Source: Anseranas semipalmata
Lineage: Eukaryota > Chordata > Aves > Anseriformes > Anseranatidae
Length of the DNA: 64,000 nucleotides
NCBI GenBank assembly: GCA_013399115.1
Contig: VXAA01004241.1
Location: forward strand, 1-64,000
Direction: 5' to 3'
Positions 23,711 to 35,645 of the stretch are shown in pieces. A model generated the notes under the pieces. It was not told where the DNA came from, did no database searches, and saw only the letters and a list, made by a program, of their open reading frames with translations. Made by a program: the position numbers and the translations under genes. Within the stretch, counting starts at the first letter, position 1. Each line of letters starts with the position of its first letter.

Positions 23711-26700
23711 GTTTTTCTTTTTCCATCTGTGTGGGAGAGTGCTGGTACCTAAAGCTCTCAGTCAGAATGTTGGTAAAAAAGTAAAAGCTTATAATCTTTA
23801 TAATATTATCTGTATATTATACTATATATGTATTATTGAAAATCCTTATTTGGTGGTCAGTGTCCCAGAGATGCCTCTGTAGCCTGGGATTCAACCAGTA
23901 AGTTCCCAAAGCACCTGCAGTTCTGCTGCTGCCTCTCTGAGTACTGAGCTTGCTGCACAACCCCTGAGGTTTTCCAGAGTGCTGAAATCAGAGCAGTGGA
24001 AAGGCCCTTTGTGTATCTTAGTGTGATGCAAAACATTAAGATAGTGCTGTACCCCTTTTAAATTTTTAAGAGGTCCCAACAACACTGTTTGTCTCAGCTC
24101 TGGAAAAGGAAATGAAGGATGGAGGGGATGGAAAAGATTGACTGTGACTGCATAAGCTAGCATCACGTCAGTTTGAGTGAGTGCTGTGCTGAGTGCCCAT
24201 GGGATCTAGGTAGATAAAATTTCTGCAGGTTCCCACCCCTGGGAAGTGGTTGCTGGTGTCAATCACTGCAGCGCTCTCTTCATGAGGCCAAAATTTTGAA
24301 ATTAGCACAACTATGCCAGCTTGCACTAGATGATAACCCACCCTGGTGTCAGTAGGGGCTTAAAATGTCTCTGCTATTTGTGGCTGGTGAATAATCAAAA
24401 AGGAAGAAAAACAAGAATGCTAATCTCACCTGCTTTGATCCTCTGCCATCTGTCCTGTAGCAGTTTGATGAAACTTGCCCCAGTGTTACACTGCTCCAAG
24501 GACTGTCCAAGGCACAGACAAGAGTCACCTCCTCCTGGTGAAGTAGCTGTCTGGTGCTGCAGTAGGACATGCATATACAAACACTGCAACAAAAGCTTTT
24601 ACATGAATTTGGTGAGTGTCTCTGGTGAATTGTAGGTACAAGTGAAATCAGAGTTGCTGATTTATGTTTAAAGCTCCACAGCTCAGCCTGTGTTATTGAT
24701 TTTATCCTTTTCTGTACAGGTACAGTAATAATTCCTGAATCAACTGCTTATGCTACTCAATACAGAGCAAAAAAAATTGGAGTTGCAGTGATTGATTTTC
24801 AATAATTTCAAAATCTTTGCTGAGTTGGTCCTATTGTTTGAAAATCTGTTCCCTAGATCTGACACACACATACAAAGAGAGTTTTTTGTGCTTTGCAAAA
24901 TAGGTTAATCCTGGCATCAGGTGCTTGAGCTTTGAAGTTGGTCCTCTATTTAGTTTACTGTGTGAAATTGTCTGAATTCCTCTTGTAGTGAGTACTCGGT
25001 CCCCTCTGTGTATCAGAGCTGGGATTCCGCCATAATAGAAATATGCAAACTCAGGTTGTGCTGAGGAGCACGTTACAGACAGAAGCTCTCCACTGTCCAG
25101 CCATCCAGATCTGTTTGCCCTACCTCCACAGCAGCCAAAGACTGGTTCACACGTGGGTCCCCTTGGCACTGGGACCACACTTTCAGGTGCTGTGACACCG
25201 GTGGGACCACATCAACTCTGGTGGAGAGACTGTCTTCCCTAACACGCTTGTGTGGCACTGGTTGCTTTCAGGTGCACCTTTGTGGGTGTCCAGGCAGTGT
25301 GATCCCAACAGAGATGGCTCTTCGGGTAACAGGGATGGGATGTGTGGCCCCATGCTTTCCTGAATGCCTTCAGCCAGACCTGGCATCTCCTGGCTGGTGG
25401 TGTGATCAACCTGATAGCCGGAGATGGAGGGTGAATATTTGCATTGCCTCTTGTTATGCAAATGCCTCTGGGTAAGCATGCTCAGAAATACCTGTTTCTC
25501 TGCACTTGCAACTTGAACATTGTAAAAGTGATTTTTTCAAACCCCTTTCTTTGAAATTTTTTCTTTTAACATGATGACAAATACCTACAAAAGTGCTGTT
25601 TTATTTTTTCCCCTGCTTGATCACACTTTAATTGTATAGTCTAATTAACACTTTGCACAAATGAACAAAGTACCACAACCATTGGAGAGCTTGATGGTTC
25701 CACTGAGATTTTATTATTTAGAGAGCAATAGGTGGAATAATGATAAAGCTGAGTGTGCTATTCCTCTGCATATCTGTAAAGATACAGACCAACTTAGAAA
25801 AATCCATACCCAATAAAATTTTAATTTAATTAAAAAATTCCCATGATAAAATAGGTCATTCCTACTAACACTGCAGCAACACCAGTTTTCTGGAGGTCAG
25901 ATGAATTCAATTAGCTTTCCTAATTAAGTATGTCAAGCTTGCTACAGAAAGAATAAATGCTATTTGTTAGAGTTGTTAGACTTCCACCTTCAGTCTAGAG
26001 CAGCTCAGAAATGCCCTAGAAATCTGCTTTGAAATGTGCTCCAGATTCCTTCTGTTAGATCTCACAAAAATGTACTTTTTTACAGGGTTTTGGAAATGTC
26101 CTGTCTACCGTGGCTTAGAAACAATATCACAGAGATTCAGTATTCTCACTTCAAGCCAAATTTGGGCAATAACAAAAAAAAAGCAAAATGTGAGAACTTT
26201 CCCTCAAGGTGCTCTCTGCACAAGACTTCTGTGGAAACCTTCAGGAAGGCCAAGGTCAGCATATATGGCTTTGCTGGACAGAAGAGTTTTGGTTTGGATT
26301 GGGAAAGGAGTTTACAGCAGTGTCAAGACCACGTCTGTATTCCACCGGTAAGGCTTCTTTTTCCTCACTTTTCGTCTTGAGCTTCCCTTGACTATTATAT
26401 TGAACCATGATAGAATTTGAATTTCTGTTCAATCTTCCTCTATTTTCTGTCTGACAAGTTGGACTTCAGTCTCTTCTTGCCACTGTCCTCATGTGGGATG
26501 AAGCCAGACTACTGCAAGAAGTGCCTTTTGACAAGAACTGCCAGAGACAGTCTTTGTGTAATCTATTCTGATTTAATTAAAGCATGTTGTCCATCCAGAC
26601 TAATTAGTTCTGTGCTTTGTAAGGGGAATATGATCCATGTTCATGAAGCAGTATCTCAATCATCAGGTCGTCCAAAGATTGTTGTACCTCAGCCCAAGAA

Positions 26701-27363
26701 ATGCTGTATTTATTACCCTTTGCTTGAACTTGAGCATGCAGATTCTTTCACTAATGTGACTGCATTTCTTAAAGTGCATATTTTAAGCACATTAATAAGT
26801 ATTTGCGACCCTAGGGATTTAAGCTTTTTATTTTGTTTTTCAAGAATAAGAGATTTTTTCTTGATGTGTGGTGGCACCTCTTTGCTGACACTTTATAAGA
26901 GTTTTTTGTTTGTTTTGACAAGAATTCAATAGATCACATTAAGTAAATGCTAATACTTTTCTAAGCATCAGCCTGGCACATCTTTTCCTGATTTATTAAG
27001 CTTTGCAATAGTGTTCTTGACAAACAGCAAAGCATAGCATTTAAGAACATCTTGAGCAAAGTATTGAATGAAGCTTCTGTGTCTGGATCCCAAGAGATAG
27101 CAACCTTGTCACCACAGTAATAATTAAATAGACAAAGTACTAACCCTGTTGCTCACGGGTCTCCAGAGCAATTGATCAGGAATCCCTTGGGAATGTCAGA
27201 CTTCCTTTTCTTAAAATATTAATTTGTGCTGTAATTAGCAGGGACTTATATGTTAAAATTGGAATTGAGAAAACGGGGTAGCTTATTGGAATCACATTTG
27301 TTTCCTGTAGTCCCATTTTTTATATATTCTTTTAACGTAAATTGAAGGTTCTTCTTGGTGAAC
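23711..27363. other. Non-coding stretch with weak exon-like segments
   Basis: Nothing here is recognised as a gene. The 24960-25480 part is GC-richer. The segment 26086-26347 has a good acceptor before it, a GTAAGG donor after it, and two open frames. It is followed by the longest non-repeat frame of the window (26417-26932, 171 codons, phenylalanine- and cysteine-rich). None of these translations resembles a known family, so I do not call a CDS. Confidence 0.45.
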
Positions 27364-27515
27364 CATAGAATCATAGAATGGTTTGGGTTGGAAGGGACAC
27401 TGAAGATCATCCAGTTCCAACTCCCCTGCCATGGGCAGGGACACCTTCCACTAGACCAGCTTGCCCGAAGCCCCATCCAGCCTAGCCTTGAACACTTCCA
27501 GGGATGCAGTGCCAA
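27364..27515 (-). mobile_element. CR1 LINE 3'-end fragment
   Basis: It starts with the CATAGAATCATAGAATGG tail and continues GTTTGGGTTGGAAGGGAC, the standard reverse complement of a CR1 3' end. The first ~150 bases are well kept. It covers only the untranslated 3' end, so it is a short 5'-truncated copy. The right edge is approximate. Confidence 0.93.
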
Positions 27516-29050
27516 CACCATCTTACTGAATGGTAGGAAAACTTTGCTTTGATACAGACAATAGAATAGAAAACCTACTTCATATCTCTGTGAAGGTCAG
27601 ATGGTTGTGCACTTTCCAGATTTTTAAATTTCTTTTGCATGAAAATGGGATTTGTAAATATTACACTTCAAGCATATTTTGCAAATTTGCTGTTCTGTAA
27701 CAACTTTATTAGTAAAGTACATTTTTAATATTTAATGCATTCCAAAATTTCTCCTATTAAATTCTCCTATTACATTTAATTGAGAGTTGTTTTATTTTAA
27801 GATGTTTCAGTAAATTCAAACTTTTTCAGGGAAATCCTGATTTTAAACCTTTATAAATTGAAATCAGATATTGTAGGCTAACTTTCCTCTGTCATTTTTT
27901 GAATCTTTGTAGTTTTATGTTATTTTAATCTTATCTTTTGTAGGACCATATAGTTAGCGTTTTGCAATGGATAAAACATTATTAGCATGAAACATTTCTT
28001 TAAGTTAATTTCTATGTTTCCAAAAAGCATGTTTCAGAACTGCTGTCTTGTAGTATCATTGTTTTTTTTTGCCTTGTCCTGCCATTTCACATTTTCTGCA
28101 GGAAGGTGATTCCCTTTTATTATTTCTTGATTATAGCACTGCAAATGACTGTGCTAGGGATAAAAACAGCTCTTTCGAGGAGAATAAACACAGTGTAGCT
28201 GAGTTGACCAAGGAAATTCCTTGCTGATTTAAATATTCCTAAGATCCCCAGTGTGTAAAGGTGACCTCCTGAGATTCCATGCCCCAGTATCTTCCTTCTT
28301 CTGTTTTTCCATGTTTCTGACCACCCATGAACATCCCATCCCACCCTGCTGTGCTCCCTGTGGTCTCCTGGATCTGCTGCTGACCCTGTTGCCAAGGTGG
28401 AATCAAGATAAATGCTGCTGGCACTTGTGAGAACAGGTTTCTAGGTCCTGTTTATGCAGTGGTTCTGGCAGAGGTGCAATAAATTCATTGTCACCAAATT
28501 TAGTTGGGGGTAGAACTTTGCCACAGCAACTTTAAGGAGTGTTGCACAGAGGTCAGGCCTTTAGAGCTAGAAAAATCTTTTTGTTAGGAAAATCTTTTTT
28601 TTTTTTTTTTTTTCATGGATTTGGTGATTTTTTTCCTAAATATTGCAACATTTTCTGGCAAAATGATGCCTGTGTAAGAAATAGTAAGCTTAATTCAGGC
28701 CCTAATAAGCTGTGCCTATATTTTCACAGACAATTGGTCTGCTTCTCAGCTTTTAGAAAGCTCAGCTTAGGAACTTGGGTATCTCTGAGATTTGAAGGAC
28801 ATGTAGTCACTAAATACTTTTCAAAACATAATGATGAAGACTCTTATGTCCTAACAATAAAGACTGATTTCCTGAATAGTCTTACTTTTAATTATTACGA
28901 TAAAAAAATGCATACTTTTTGTTCATTAAATGTCTGCTTTCAGCAAGACGGCTCCTTTGGGTGATTTGCAGTATTTGGTGTCAAGATACGTTAACAGAGC
29001 AGTTCAATTTGAAAAATAGCTAATTATTGTGACATATTTTTTACCCTTAG
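27516..29050. other. Unique AT-rich non-coding stretch
   Basis: There is no recognisable gene. A 141-codon frame at 28539-28964 runs across a T19 tract and looks spurious. The patch at 28240-28440 is GC-richer. Confidence 0.55.
28595..28613. repeat. T19 homopolymer
   Basis: Nineteen T in a row. On the minus strand this could be a poly-A tail, but no retrocopy is recognisable beside it. Confidence 0.85.
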
Positions 29051-29135
29051 GTAAGAGAGAATGTCTCCTGTAAAGAAAGAAAAGGCAGATTTGAATATAA
29101 AGCTATTAAAAGCTACTGTTTCCTAAAGAAGTCTG
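29051..29135 (+). other. Possible 85-bp exon (unproven)
   Basis: The left edge is a pyrimidine-rich acceptor ending CCCTTAG, with a CTAAT branch-point-like motif about 30 bases upstream. The right edge is a GTAAGT donor. Exactly one of three frames is open across it (28 codons plus one base). The 28 residues, lysine-rich, match nothing I recognise. Such patterns also arise by chance, and the left edge also reads like a donor (AG|GTAAGA). It is listed as a candidate only. Confidence 0.2.
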
Positions 29136-32100
29136 GTAAGTGTTTTCTATCATAATGAATGAATTACCTAATAAATTGACTATTGTGTCAAACTGAGTAT
29201 CTGCTGCAAGCTGTGGAATGCAATTAAGCATTTATGTTGTGATGAAATTTAGTGTCATTTTAATAGGTAGTTAATCTGTTCTGCTCTCAGGTATAATGAA
29301 AGAAAGTGTTTTTTGATCTATTAAATTAGATCTTCAGTCTTCTATAGTTCATGCTCTTACGTGTGTTTGAAAATACTTTTGCTCACACTTTTATGCTTAT
29401 GTGTCACAAACTTAGAGGAAAAATCTGACTGTTATGTTTCAATTAGCCATGGGAAAAGGATGAAAAGATGTTTACACTGAAGAGAAAACCCAAAGCAAAC
29501 AAGAGAAAACTCCATTTTGTCTGTTCTGTTGTTACTTTAGGTGCACAAAACAAAACACATAATGCATATTGAGAGAATGGTCTTTATTTTTGGAAAGAAA
29601 ATGATATATAGCCCTGAGAAATAAAGCTATGTGAATCAGCAGTAGCTGTTGGCCAGCAAGTTCATCTGATATCAGAGGAATGGAATATTTGCCAGCTAAG
29701 AGACTTTCAGGTCTTACATCAAGGGGTTAAATAGCTAGGCTGTTGGGCTGTTGTGCAGGGCTGTCTTATAGCCTACACAACTCCGTCATGAAATGGGGAC
29801 TCTGTGAAAGGATGAGTACATCAACTGACTGGGACAGATGTGAAATAATCTCCATTGGAGAGCTTTTAAAAAAGTTTAGGGTAACATTTTTTAGAAATGA
29901 GATAAATGACTTCCTGAAGACACTTCAGCTCTTTACCTAAGATTAAGTGCTCAGATATAGTTGCCATATCAAATTATCTTCTATTATTGACTGCTGGCAA
30001 ATAGCTATGTGTCATACTTTCTCTGGCAGAAAGGGAGGGACTTAGCAGTAGCTTTGGTAATGAGGTCAGCCTTAGCTGGGTTTGTAAACATGGGCTTCGA
30101 TGTCTAAATTTAGACGCTTGGCAAATGACTTGCAGTTTTAAGCTCTTGTCCATTGTTATTGACTCAAGTTTTCCCCAATAGTTTTATAACAGAACTGTGG
30201 CTGAAATATTTTCTGAGAAAAAGTATTTTCAAAAGGACTTACATTCTAGTTTCTAAGATTTTATACAGCAAATAAATGTGCTTATTATCCAGTCATATCT
30301 TTCAGAGGTATTTATAGCAGCTGCTTTGCACTGCTCTGTTTTCCTTAGACAAGTTAAGAGGGCTAATCAAAATAATAATATTTTCCTTAGCTGGCTGAAC
30401 ACAAGAGTGTAAGATTGCTAACACCAGCACAAGAGAGGCAGATGATATACACAACTAGGGCAAGTACGCCCAAGTCTGCACCACCACTACCAGCAGGCAG
30501 GGAGGATGGAAGTAAGATCTGATGGGGCCAAGCTACTCTCTCATCACAAAAAAAAGTATTTTATAGCTTCTTAGCAAAGAGCTCAGAAACTTCATCATTT
30601 GTGAACCTCAACTACAGAACTGCACAGGCAGCACAATTCAGATTTGTTTTTTTCAATGACCGAAGTTTCTCATCTGGTCTGGTGTATACAGAAAATTAGG
30701 AACTTATTGCAGTACTCACCCAGGAACCTCTAGCACTGAAGGAGAAAAACCTAGGATCATTTTATCTGATTTCCAGCCCAGGTTTGGAAGCTGAATTTAT
30801 GGGCCTATGCCACTGATAATTGATATGCACTAATTCAAGAGGAAAAAGCAAATACCCTGTAGAAAAAGCTTTCAGCTTGTTTTAGTTAGGCTGCATCCAA
30901 ATAGGCAGGCAAATCTACGGCAAATAATCTCCATGAGTATTTTTTTGTTTCTTAATGGGATGATTTGTTAGACTGACAAAAAAGATATTTCCAGCCTTAT
31001 ATACATATGTTATGTGCACACTGAAACCTTTTTGGTAGTGTTTTCTGGGTGTATACCAGTAAGTGTGAGCAGAATATCAAAGTTTCTCACTTCAATGCTG
31101 AGTCATTCTTGTAGAAACCAAGGTGCCACTAACTTTGTTAAGTTCAAACCATTGCCTGCAAATGCTTACAGAAGAAAAACATGTAGTAAAACTCATTTTC
31201 TAGTATAGAACTGCATGTTCCCTCTCATAGATATTAGCGCTAGAGAAGACTGTAGTTACCAGGTGGGAGATGATTTTATTATTAACTATGACATTCTATG
31301 ACAATTTGACATAGTTTGAGCACAGTGTCCAGCATTCCTGATCAAATGCAGGGAACATGCTTTTGACATATACTAGGTAAAAGGAACTGTAACACTAGCA
31401 CTAGTGAAAAATGGGGCACAAACTGATTACTCCGCATTCATCTGTAGCACAGAGATGTGTAACTATTACGGAGGGGTCAAAAGTACATGCAGCTTGCTGG
31501 AGGACTGTATAAAAGCATCCTTGCTCTGATCTCTTCAAGTTCATTCAAACACCACTGGAGATGAATAGGATCCATCACTCAGAGAAATCTCAAGCTAAAG
31601 GACAGTTTTTTGATGTCTGAAAATATCCCAGGATTTACATTCATTTCTACACTGCAGCCTGTTAGTGATTTATTCAGTCTTATATTGTGTCTAAAATATG
31701 CTAGTGCTTCAGAAGAATGTGCAAATACCATCATGCAGACTACAAGAATATACCATCATTTTACTTAATTAAAATAAATAGTCATGGGCATAGCTGTAGC
31801 AGAGGCGTCTCCACTTCAGGAAACTATCCTGACCTTTTTCTGCTTGCAGGCATCCCACAGGGCTCCTGGCTGTGGAGGCTCAAGCATGCATCTTTTTACA
31901 GCTGTTTTTGGCACTCTCCCTTCCATGCTTGCATTAGGCCCACTCACCATTGTCCTGTGCTAGCACAGTTTTCAGGACAGATGGAAGCAGCTAAAGAACA
32001 AGAAAAGAAAATGCTTCTTTCTGTACAGTAAAGAAAAGACAGAGTGCAATTAAAATTTAATATACACGAAACAGTCCTGATAAGTTTCCAGAGCAGAAAA

Positions 32101-35100
32101 CGCCCTCTCCCTAAGTGGGAACATAGCCAACCACAGATGACTGGCATCTGTGTCTTCTTCTCCTACTTCAGGCACTCAGGCATGATAGCGACCCAACTTT
32201 ATCTCCCTAAAGATTTAAATCTAGTGAATAAGACATGTTATCTATCACAGTCACTGTGAATATCACTGTAGCGCTGCTTTTTGGAAAAAATAAGAGCATG
32301 GAGGAAAGGAGAGGATACCTTGTTGTATCAGGAGAGGGGGCTGCACTCCCAACGAGATCATGCAGCTGGGTCTGTATCAGGATTTGAATTAGTTTTGGGT
32401 TCTCCTTCAAAGAAACTCGTTGAAATCTGAACCTTTAACACCATGGAAAACCCAAAGATACCAAGAAGCTTGAGAGAAGCAATAGGAATAGGAAGAGCCA
32501 CCAGTGGAAATCTGCGAAAAATTTATAGACTAGACCCTGTTTTTTTTTTTCTCTAGTTGAAAACTCATGTTGGCTTTGACAGAACTGTTTTTTAAACTTT
32601 AAAAGCATGATGAAAAAAACATTTGGAGGGAACTGAAATGTGAAGATAATTAAAATTAACGGTTTTTGAATAAGTAAGGAAAGAATCATTCTGTCAACTT
32701 GAATTTTCATGAAGCTACATTTTATGGTCATAATATTTTATCACTGATCCTAGATAACAGCTGAGAAGTTAACTGACATAAAACTTGTGCGTTTGAGCCT
32801 CCCTCTTGCTCACACAATGGGTCCTGATTTCTGTGTTGGGATATTCTAACGGTGTCTTCCTTGTCTTGACATAATCCATTACCTGCAGTCTGCAAAGTCA
32901 CTTTCCAAGTATCTGAATAGGTTAAGCTAAATTCAGGGATGTCAGTGAGCAGACCCCCAAGTACCTTACGTGTCCTTGTATGGTCATGGTACACCAAAAC
33001 CGCCTGCAAATCTGCACACTATCTGCCTTTGCATCAGGCTTCTCATAGTGAGTTTTGGCCTTGAATCTTTCTCTATTCGCACATCTGCCCCAAATGTCGT
33101 TATATTTTGTGAGTCAGAATCATTATAACAATCTTTTTGTTGGGAAGGAATTTTACGAGCAAAACTTATACCTGTAATTTCTACTTTATTACAAATATGT
33201 TGTTATTCACTGTGCAACTAGCCTGCTAACTTGTTTTTCACAGGCTTTTTTTTTTTTTTCACTGACTGTCTAAATATATCTCACTAATAGAGCATGACAT
33301 GTTTACTTCTTAGATATCTTGATCTTACTAATGTTTTTCTATAAATATGTTCCATCACAATATCTACATAAACATAAAAAAAATTATATCATATTTAATT
33401 ATTTTCTTATTTACTTACCACTGTTCTATTTTTCTTATTCCATCTGGGTAGCTCTTAAAGCATTCCTCGTGTTTCCTGTAGGGGTTCTCCAAACTTAGAT
33501 ACCATCACCTGCTAAGAGGGCAGAATTCCTGCCAGAGTCCCTCTCTGTTTGCTGCATCCTTCAGTGAAAGACCATCAAAGAGAACATATACCACAGTGGT
33601 ATAGCCTTTTGGCATTCAAATCAGAAAAATAAATCAAAGAAACCAAAACCACAAACCTCTCAGAGAAGTAAGAGAAGAATAAACATAATGCTTATAAAAT
33701 ATATATGCTCTTCTTTTTGTGTTACACTAACATATTGCTTCACAAGTGGAGTTCTGCACCTATGTTGTAGAAATGAAAAAAAAAAAAAAATCCTTACAGT
33801 TTCTGGCTTTATTAGACATTTTAAATTACATTACAGAATCTTTTGAGTTCCTTGCACAGCAACACTCTTCCTTTGCTATTTATGCAGAGAGCAACCTTCA
33901 CAGGTGGCTGATAAATAGAGAGATGCTGCATGCATCTCTGCTGATAATTAAAGCAGATCATTTATATCTACTGCATTACGCTAATTTAGGACAACAGTAA
34001 GGCCAAGACACAATGACAAACTGTTGGTTAAGGTCTTTGATTTTCAAATTGGAAAGCTCTGTGGAGAAGTAAAGATGGCAAACGCTGTTGCACAGAGTGA
34101 TATCTGACCCAAGCTGTCACACAGACCACCTTTAAAATCTGAAAAAGTCTGGTTGTTTTTGTTACTGTTTGTTACCGTTCATATCTAGACTCGCTGGTTC
34201 TGGCTGGTGCTGACTGTCAAAATGCTGAAGTGTCACATGTGGGTTCCTGCTGATGTCTTCAACTACACTGTCAAAAAATTATGTTTCAGAGTTTTTTTAT
34301 TTTTTTCATTTACAGCCAATTTTCATGATATTCCAAACCCAGTTATGTGGACTCCAGTGCTTCAACAACCATCTAATTTTCTGGGTACTTACTAAAACTA
34401 AAATGAAGACTTTAATCATTTAAGGTTCATTTGTATCTTCAGCATGAAAGCCACCATCACAAATAGTGCTAACTGGCATTGCTGCTGACAGACTCTCCAG
34501 AGGCAAATGATTTAATAGTCTTTGACTATAAGCTACATTTCCCTCAGAGGTGGCTGACAATTTAAGGCAGTTTTTTTTTTTTGCTCAGGCTTCCCTTTCC
34601 TAGGCTTTGTAGGCTGATGCATTTACACCAGCAGAATGGCTGTGCTGAAATTGCGTTAAAGGGGATGTATCAGAGTCAAACTTTTGACTGTTTCAGAGCC
34701 CTGCTAAGGGCTTTCATTGAGACAGTTTCACAAAGTTGAATGCATTTAATAGGGCGACACATAACACATTCAGAATTGCTGTTGATAAATACACTTACTG
34801 CAATAGCACTAATATATGATAATGCTAGCAAAATGGTAACCCAGGTATTCCTCATCAAAAGGTGAAAGCGCAGAGCTTACCAGGAAGGCACCCCTGTCTT
34901 GGTGGAGGAGAAAGAGCACAGCCCGTCGACTGCCTCTCCTAGGTCTCCAATTTCTTCTTTCTTCCTCCTGCTCTTTTTTTCCCTTACACTAACTTTTTTT
35001 CCCTTACACTAACTTTTTTTTTTCCAAATGCTAACTTTTAACACTAACTCCTAACACTCTTTTATATCCTGACCTTATCTGTCCCTCCCCTGGGGTGACA

Positions 35101-35517
35101 TTTATCATGATTTGGGTGAAGAGTTGAGTCATATATAGTCATACATGTTTAGCATGTATTTCATTGAGCTTATTATCATACTCAGGGATGTTAACTTTAA
35201 CATTCATTTTACAAATAATGAAGCAAAAGGTTTCACTTGGGCAGCATGGCCTTCGAGATTCTGTTCTGTCACCAAAACAGGGCCATCCCACCACCACAAG
35301 TCTCCCTCCTTTGGCAGCCTCTCATACCAAGCCTGCAGATCTTCATACACAAAGTTTATATAAGACATAAGCAGGAGCAAGGTGCTCAACTCCCCTTTGC
35401 CCAAGACCAGTGCTTATCAGTGATGCTAACAAGTCTGACTATTCTCCACAGGTGACCAAGTCAGTCTAATTCTGACTTAGGTCATCAGGCTGCCAGTCAC
35501 TTGGTTATCTTACATTT
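29136..35517. other. Unique AT-rich non-coding stretch
   Basis: I see no supported gene and no recognisable transposon. Small runs are T14 at 33246-33259 and A15 at 33776-33790. A weak terminal-exon-like segment lies at 31850-32031 (acceptor, open frame, stop, ATTAAA about 20 bases after). Confidence 0.5.
34974..35013. repeat. 20-bp tandem duplication
   Basis: Two perfect copies of a T7 + CCCTTACACTAAC unit lie side by side. They are followed by further decayed CTAAC-containing units (to about 35058), so the array was probably longer. No function is apparent. Confidence 0.85.
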
Positions 35518-35645
35518 CACAGAATTATAGAATGGGTGAGGTTGGAAGGAACCCCTGGAGGTCATTTGGTACAACCCCCCTACTTAAGCAGGTTACCCCA
35601 GATCACATCCAGGTGGCTTTTGAATATCTCCAAGGAGGAGGATTT
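35518..35645 (-). mobile_element. CR1 LINE 3'-end fragment
   Basis: A CACAGAATTATAGAATGG tail is followed by GTGAGGTTGGAAGGAACC and the usual CR1 3' end, up to the TTTTGAATATCTCCAAGGA stretch. It is a short, moderately diverged copy whose RT part is absent. Confidence 0.9.

Noticed and set aside
24330..24635. 101-codon Cys/His-containing frame that might be a zinc finger
   Set aside because: The spacing of Cys and His does not fit a C2H2 or related finger, and the frame is short and isolated.
28539..28964. 141-codon frame
   Set aside because: It runs through a T19 tract (poly-Phe) and has a composition typical of chance frames in AT-rich DNA.
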